Positions 41,402 to 45,668 of a stretch of DNA of 45,668 bases are shown here, one piece after another. Made by a program: the position numbers and the translations under genes. Positions within the stretch are counted from its first letter, which is position 1, and every line of letters starts with the position of its first letter. The notes beneath the pieces are model-generated. The model did not search any database. It had not been told where the DNA came from and saw only the letters and a list, made by a program, of their open reading frames with translations. The stretch comes from Pseudomonadota bacterium (lineage in GTDB: Bacteria > Pseudomonadota > Alphaproteobacteria > Sphingomonadales > Sphingomonadaceae), in contig JAEZCS010000160.1 of the NCBI GenBank assembly GCA_023433445.1, positions 1 through 45,668 on the forward strand, read 5' to 3'.

Positions 41402-41695
41402 TCAATCGGCTCCGCCCTCTTCGCGTGCCAGCCTTTCCGCGAGTGAACGCGTCACCTTACGCAGCTCGCTCAGCCTGTTATCACTTTCAGGATCTGCCAG
41501 GGTGAGATGCGCGAGGCTGTCATCGCCCTCGAACAGGCGCAGGAAATGCTCGACGCCGGCAAAATTGGAATCCGCCACCAGATGGGCGCATAATTCTACC
41601 CTGCCCGACCATAGGCGATCGCCCCGGCTGCGCAGAAATGCGGCGAGATCTTCGAGTTGCGCCGCAAGCGCGGCGATCTGCGGATGGAGGGCCAT
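41402..41695 (-). CDS. Small hypothetical protein
   Basis: 97 residues, all soluble and mainly helical (MALHPQIAALAAQLEDLAAFL at the start, SELRKVTRSLAERLAREEGG at the end), with no membrane segment and one Cys. It follows the dGTPase gene on the same strand with a 45-base gap and ends just before the gcv promoter. I do not recognise the family. Regular codon use and charge pattern favour a real gene. Confidence 0.65.
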   Translation of the reverse strand: MALHPQIAALAAQLEDLAAFLRSRGDRLWSGRVELCAHLVADSNFAGVEHFLRLFEGDDSLAHLTLADPESDNRLSELRKVTRSLAERLAREEGGAD

Positions 41696-41740
41696 ATGAT
41701 GCGAGGCTAGGACGCATTCCAGCCCTGCGCAACCGCCGCG

Positions 41741-42898
41741 TCAGGCGAGCGCCATTTCTCCGAAAATCTCAGCGTGGCGCTTTTCCGCATAGCGATCGGT
41801 CATGCCCGCGATGAAATCGCCGATGTGCCTGCTGCGACTCGGTTCATGCCCAAGACGATCATCCTGCCATTCGGCCGGCATCAGCTGCGGCTCATCTTGA
41901 TAGGCCCGGAACAGGTCCCGCACGATGATGCGGGCACGGTTGGCGGCAGCGAGCTGGGACGGATGATGATAGAGCGACGCGTACATGAAGCGCTTCAATT
42001 CACGCTCCTGCGCGGCCAGTTCGGGGGAAAAGCAGACCAGGGCGCATCCGGCGCTCCGTACGTCTTCGACAGTTTCGACGCGCGCGTCCGCGATGTTCCG
42101 CCGGGTGGACGCAATCAAATCATTCGCCATGAGGCCAATCTGCTCGCGCACCAGCTCGCGCAGCAGGCGTTCCTGGGGAATATCAGGGTAGCGCGCCCGC
42201 ACCCGTTCCCAGCAATGCCTGACGACCGAGACCTCCATCAGTTGCTCAAGCGTCAGCAAACCAGCGCGCAATCCATCATCGATGTCATGATTGTCATAGG
42301 CGATGTCGTCGGCGATCGCGGCCAACTGCGCTTCCAGCGACGCGTGAGACGACAGTTCGAGCGGAAAGAGTCCATCCACCTCTCGCATTGCCCAGCCGGG
42401 ATGATCAACCGGCCCATTGTGCTTCGCGAGCCCTTCCAACATCTCCCAACTAAGGTTGAGGCCGGGAAAACAAGGATAAGGCGATTCCAGCAGCATGAGC
42501 GTACGGAGCGTGTGTGCATTGTGATCAAAACCGCCATGACCTTCCAGCGCGGCCTCCAACGCCTCCTCCCCTGCATGACCAAAGGGCGGATGGCCAATGT
42601 CATGGGCCAAGCACAGCGCTTCGGTCAGATCTTCGTTGAGGCCGAGGGTGCGTGCCGTCGTCCGACCGATCTGTGCCACCTCCAAACTGTGGGTCAGGCG
42701 GACGCGGAAATGGTCTCCATCAGGCGATACGAACACCTGGGTCTTATGCCGCAACCGGCGGAAGGCGATCGAGTGGATGATGCGGTCGCGATCACGCTGG
42801 AAGATGTCACGCGGGCCACGCAACTCGCCGCCCGGTTCGGGATGCAGGCGGCCGCGGCTGCGGCTGGGGTGCGAAGCATAGGGGGCAAGGATCGTCAT
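41741..42898 (-). CDS. dgt: Deoxyguanosinetriphosphate triphosphohydrolase-like protein
   Basis: 385 residues. The HD-domain metal site is spread as in dGTPases: RDRIIHSIAFRRLRHKTQVF near the start, RLTHSLEVAQIGRT near 66-79 and HDIGHPPFGHAGEEAL near 98-113, with DIAYDNHDIDDGL near 200. The length and lack of an insertion fit the type 2 dGTPase-like subfamily, which hydrolyses dNTPs to nucleosides and triphosphate. It follows the SPOR protein gene by 10 bases, so they share a transcript. Confidence 0.92.
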   Translation of the reverse strand: MTILAPYASHPSRSRGRLHPEPGGELRGPRDIFQRDRDRIIHSIAFRRLRHKTQVFVSPDGDHFRVRLTHSLEVAQIGRTTARTLGLNEDLTEALCLAHDIGHPPFGHAGEEALEAALEGHGGFDHNAHTLRTLMLLESPYPCFPGLNLSWEMLEGLAKHNGPVDHPGWAMREVDGLFPLELSSHASLEAQLAAIADDIAYDNHDIDDGLRAGLLTLEQLMEVSVVRHCWERVRARYPDIPQERLLRELVREQIGLMANDLIASTRRNIADARVETVEDVRSAGCALVCFSPELAAQERELKRFMYASLYHHPSQLAAANRARIIVRDLFRAYQDEPQLMPAEWQDDRLGHEPSRSRHIGDFIAGMTDRYAEKRHAEIFGEMALA

Positions 42899-42908
42899 GG
42901 GGACGCCC

Positions 42909-44621
42909 TTACTTCCCTCCCAGCCGTTCGACTACCTCACCCGCGTTGCTCTGCCAGGCGAAGGCATCTGCACCGGCGGATTTCAGCTTGGCTTCGACTG
43001 CCCTGGCCCGGGTGAAGCTGACAAATGGTCCGATCAACAGGCGATTGGTGCGGCCCCAGCTTGCCACCCAGCCATCCTGCGGCTTCACATCCTCATATTT
43101 ACGGCGGAGACTATTGAGCGTGAAGGCTAAGGCACCGCGATCCGCGCCCGTGCCGATCTGTACCCAACTGCGTGCCGGATTGGCAGCGAGCCGCGCTTTT
43201 TCTTCGGCCGCTTTCTTCGCCTTGGCGTCTGCTTCCGCTTTCGCCTTGGCCTTTGCGGCTGCATCAGCCTTTTCCTTGGCGACGGCGGCTGCCCTCTTCG
43301 CCTTTTCCGCCGCTGCCTCTTGTTCTGCGCGGCGCGCGGCCTGAATCGCTTCGACCTCTGAAAGATTGACCGCTGCTACGCTGACCTGGCGTTCAGATGC
43401 AGGAACATCGATGGCCTGGATGATGTCGGCCAGGCTTCGCGTCGCTTCCGGGTTGGGTTGCGGGCGCGAGGCCGACGCTACAGCGGTCTGTTGCGGCGTT
43501 GGCACGGGCGTTGGCGCTGCCATAGCCACGCTAGGCGGCTGTGTCTGAGCGGGTAGCGCAGCAGCCGGAGCGGACGGTGGCGAAGGCGGGCCCTGCACTT
43601 GTGCCGGGCGCGTTTCCGTCGATGTTTGCGCAAAAGTCGACGGCGCGGGGCTGGTCGGCGCTGGCGGAGCAACTGTCGCGGAGGGCTGAGGTGGTGACGG
43701 CGTCGCCGTGACGGAAGGCCTGCTCCGCTGTTGCACCTGCGCGCCTGGTACACGCGTCGCACGCCGTGCGGCAGGTGACGTCGCCGCCGGGGCTGGTGTC
43801 GCTGAAAGGCTTGGAGCCGGCGTGGCCATCGGCGCAGGCACAGGATTTGCTCTGGGTGTAGCAGCTGCCAAAGACGTGCCGACCGTTGTCGGGAAATGAC
43901 CGAAATGCACTGCCGCCGCCTTTTGCGCGGGAGTCAGATAGGGCATCTTCTCCATATAGGGCGCCAGCGCGGATGCCAGCTGCGCTGGCAGGGTCTGGCT
44001 GGCAATCTTTCGCGCATCAGCCTGCTTGTTGTTCATGGCCAGAATGAATGCGCGATAGCGCCATGCGGCCCGGTCGCTCTTGTAAAGCAGCGGTTGAAGC
44101 ACTTTCTCGGCAGCATCAACCTGACCTGAAATGCCAAGCGACGCGGCATAGCGGTAAATGAGATCAGAATCTTCTGGGGCACGAGCGAGCGCCGCCTGAT
44201 AATCCCGTTGCGCCCCGGCCTGGTCTCCGGTCATGTCGCGCGCTAGCCCTCGGTCTCCAAGCAGCGTGGCCTCGCCAAAGCCAAGGCGGGTCGCTTGATC
44301 AAATAGTCGGAGCGCCTCGGCCGGATTCTGCGCCTTGAGCGCAACCCGTCCAAGTCCCGCCTTTACGCGCCCGTTATTGGGCTGGACCCCATCGGCGCGC
44401 GCGAAGAAACCTGCCGCAGCACGCATGTCATCCATGTCGATCGCAGCCTCGCCCGCCCCGATAAGTGCATCAACATCGCGCGGATTAGACGCCAGACGAG
44501 ATAAGTTGCGACTGAGATTTTCAGCGCTTGACGGTCGGATGGACTGGATTTGAGCGGGCTGTGCCTGCGCGGTCCCTGCAACAAGCAGGCCGCCAAGGAT
44601 CCATAAAGCTGAGCGTTTCAC
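42909..44621 (-). CDS. TPR and SPOR domain cell-envelope protein
   Basis: 570 residues from GTG 44621, with AAAGGG upstream. A signal peptide (MKRSALWILGGLLVAGTAQA) precedes four to five TPR-like repeats to about residue 235. A disordered Pro/Ala/Thr-rich region runs to about 410, then an Ala/Lys-rich helix (KAKRAAAVAKEKADAAAKAK). The C-terminal SPOR domain (about 485-565, SWVQIGTGADRGALAF) binds denuded peptidoglycan at division sites. It is encoded next to ftsZ, which supports a septal role. The Ala/Lys helix resembles TolA-like linkers. Confidence 0.88.
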   Translation of the reverse strand: MKRSALWILGGLLVAGTAQAQPAQIQSIRPSSAENLSRNLSRLASNPRDVDALIGAGEAAIDMDDMRAAAGFFARADGVQPNNGRVKAGLGRVALKAQNPAEALRLFDQATRLGFGEATLLGDRGLARDMTGDQAGAQRDYQAALARAPEDSDLIYRYAASLGISGQVDAAEKVLQPLLYKSDRAAWRYRAFILAMNNKQADARKIASQTLPAQLASALAPYMEKMPYLTPAQKAAAVHFGHFPTTVGTSLAAATPRANPVPAPMATPAPSLSATPAPAATSPAARRATRVPGAQVQQRSRPSVTATPSPPQPSATVAPPAPTSPAPSTFAQTSTETRPAQVQGPPSPPSAPAAALPAQTQPPSVAMAAPTPVPTPQQTAVASASRPQPNPEATRSLADIIQAIDVPASERQVSVAAVNLSEVEAIQAARRAEQEAAAEKAKRAAAVAKEKADAAAKAKAKAEADAKAKKAAEEKARLAANPARSWVQIGTGADRGALAFTLNSLRRKYEDVKPQDGWVASWGRTNRLLIGPFVSFTRARAVEAKLKSAGADAFAWQSNAGEVVERLGGK

Positions 44622-44669
44622 ACTAGCCCTTTACCGGATCGATGGGTGAATGGGAAATTTATCGAGGTG

Positions 44670-44713
44670 AAAAGCGCGCCCGGCTGCCCGATGCAGACGA
44701 TGGCGCGCTTTTT
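44670..44713 (-). terminator. Terminator of ftsZ
   Basis: AAAAGCGCGCC (44670-44680) pairs with GGCGCGCTTTT (44702-44712) around a 21-base loop. On the minus strand it lies 28 bases after the ftsZ stop and ends in TTTT, so ftsZ transcription should stop here, before the SPOR-dgt operon. Confidence 0.75.
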
Positions 44714-44740
44714 ACTGAACTGCAGCTTCAGACCGCGGAC

Positions 44741-45668
44741 TTACTGATTGCTCTGGCGGTTGAGGAAGCGCGGAATGTCCGGTGTCGATGCCGCATCGTC
44801 GCTGAGGCCAGCATTCTTGTCGGAGCCACGGGTAAGTCCGGCCATACGTTCGAACAAAGTCCCCCCCGACGTGACGCGAGGCGCAGCCTGAGGCGCGGGA
44901 GCAGGGGCCGGGACGGGCTGCGCTTCGGCCTCCTCGGCACCGAGCAGCAGTTCATCCTGCGACGGGTCTTCATCCGAAAATACAGCAGCGGGCCGCGCAG
45001 GCGCCGGGGCTGGCTTGGGAGCAGGAGCAGCCGCCCGCTCTTCAGCCGGAGCCGGAATGGGAGCGGGTGCCGGAGCAGCCGGAACATCCAGTTCGAGCGT
45101 TTCCGGTTCAGGCTCAGGTGCTGCAGCCGGAGCGGACTGCGGCGCGGGGCGCGAAGCGGCGGCAGGAACGGCGACAGCGGGACGGCTGGCGAAGCTGAAC
45201 GGCTGGGTCAGCGGAGCAGCGGCACCCGTCGCTTCGCTGTCGATCCCGGTGGCGACGACCGATACGCGGATCTTGCCGTTGAGACCGTCGTTGAAAGCCG
45301 AACCCCAAATGATGTTCGCGTCCGGGTCGACCAGTTCGCGGATGTGGTTGGCGGCTTCGTCGACTTCCATCAGGCGCATGTCGTCGCCGCCCACGATGGA
45401 AACGATAACACCCTTTGCGCCACGCATCGACACGCCGTCGAGCAGCGGGTTGGCAATCGCCTTCTGCGCGGCGACCAGCGCGCGGTCGTCGCCTTCCGCC
45501 TCGCCCGTACCCATCATCGCCTTGCCCATCTCCTGCATCACCGAGCGGACGTCGGCGAAATCGAGGTTGATGAGACCCGGCATGACCATGAGGTCGGTGA
45601 TGCCGCGAACGCCCTGCTGCAACACCTCGTCGGCAAGCTCGAACGCCTGCTTGAAGGTGGTGTTGGCG
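44741..45668 (-). CDS. ftsZ: Cell division protein FtsZ (5' part beyond the window)
   Basis: The last 308 residues of FtsZ, a tubulin-like GTPase; the frame is open to the window edge, so the GTP-binding N-terminus lies outside. Visible are the end of the GTPase domain and the activation domain (ADEVLQQGVRGITDLMVMPG, INLDFADVRSVMQ, GSAFNDGLNGKIRVSVVATG). A Pro/Ala/Glu-rich linker of over 100 residues follows, then the conserved C-terminal peptide DIPRFLNRQSNQ, which binds FtsA and other partners. Confidence 0.97.
   Translation of the reverse strand, partial: ANTTFKQAFELADEVLQQGVRGITDLMVMPGLINLDFADVRSVMQEMGKAMMGTGEAEGDDRALVAAQKAIANPLLDGVSMRGAKGVIVSIVGGDDMRLMEVDEAANHIRELVDPDANIIWGSAFNDGLNGKIRVSVVATGIDSEATGAAAPLTQPFSFASRPAVAVPAAASRPAPQSAPAAAPEPEPETLELDVPAAPAPAPIPAPAEERAAAPAPKPAPAPARPAAVFSDEDPSQDELLLGAEEAEAQPVPAPAPAPQAAPRVTSGGTLFERMAGLTRGSDKNAGLSDDAASTPDIPRFLNRQSNQ

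Noticed and set aside
41774..43015. 413-codon open frame antisense to dgt
   Set aside because: The dGTPase on the minus strand is complete with its HD motifs; the opposite frame shows no recognisable domain.
43200..43330. Repetitive sequence as a repeat array
   Set aside because: It encodes the Ala/Lys-rich helix of the SPOR protein; the repetition comes from codon composition, with no regular unit or spacer.

Overview
The window is a gene-dense, high-GC stretch of chromosome from an alphaproteobacterium, almost certainly a member of the Sphingomonadaceae. The strongest lineage marker is a serine palmitoyltransferase of exactly 420 residues with its dedicated acyl carrier protein. The rplU-rpmA-obg-proB block, the radA-cvpA pair and the TauE/SafE plus alphaproteobacterial transmembrane (Alph_Pro_TM) pair fit the same placement. 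I see no prophage, insertion sequence, transposase or CRISPR array. Most of the window is core chromosome, and the interest lies in one damaged essential gene, RNA-level regulation and a few uncharacterised genes.

Layout. 1-3274: envelope and transporter genes, and a DUF488 gene on the minus strand. 3319-5571: pyrimidine operon, with aspartate carbamoyltransferase interrupted by an in-frame TAG and overlapping a dihydroorotase homologue that lacks metal-binding histidines. 5629-7998: tRNA-Trp, secE, nusG, rplK, rplA, with a three-armed palindrome between nusG and rplK and a hairpin just before rplK. 8090-9974: DEAD-box RNA helicase behind a structured leader. 10125-12360: minus-strand CPA2 antiporter with two small membrane ORFs upstream, one of only 41 codons. 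12468-17342: rplU, rpmA, GNAT acetyltransferase, obgE, proB and an SDR. 17347-19246: radA-cvpA on the minus strand. 19393-25821: EEP hydrolase, patatin, lipoprotein, PCD, zincin, ccmA, ccmB and a DMT exporter. 25952-28244: chorismate mutase divergent from polyprenyl diphosphate synthase, then a second TSUP transporter. 28336-34996: hrpB, complex I accessory subunit, ACP, SPT and a hybrid histidine kinase. 34953-41330: minus-strand glycine cleavage operon (tandem glycine riboswitch, gcvT, gcvH, gcvPA, gcvPB) running on into a DUF938 methyltransferase and a nucleotidyltransferase-like protein. 41402-45668: small hypothetical gene, dGTPase, TPR/SPOR protein and the 3' part of ftsZ.

How the parts work together. 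secE, nusG, rplK and rplA supply protein export, transcription elongation and ribosome parts. rplU, rpmA and obgE serve the large ribosomal subunit. The gcv genes oxidise excess glycine under riboswitch control. ACP and SPT start sphingolipid synthesis. ccmA and ccmB encode the heme-export ABC module of cytochrome c maturation. Points most worth a second look are the amber codon in pyrB, its pseudo-dihydroorotase partner, the leader hairpins of the sphingolipid operon, the structured helicase leader, and the unassigned nucleotidyltransferase-like gene whose 3' end overlaps the convergent kinase gene.
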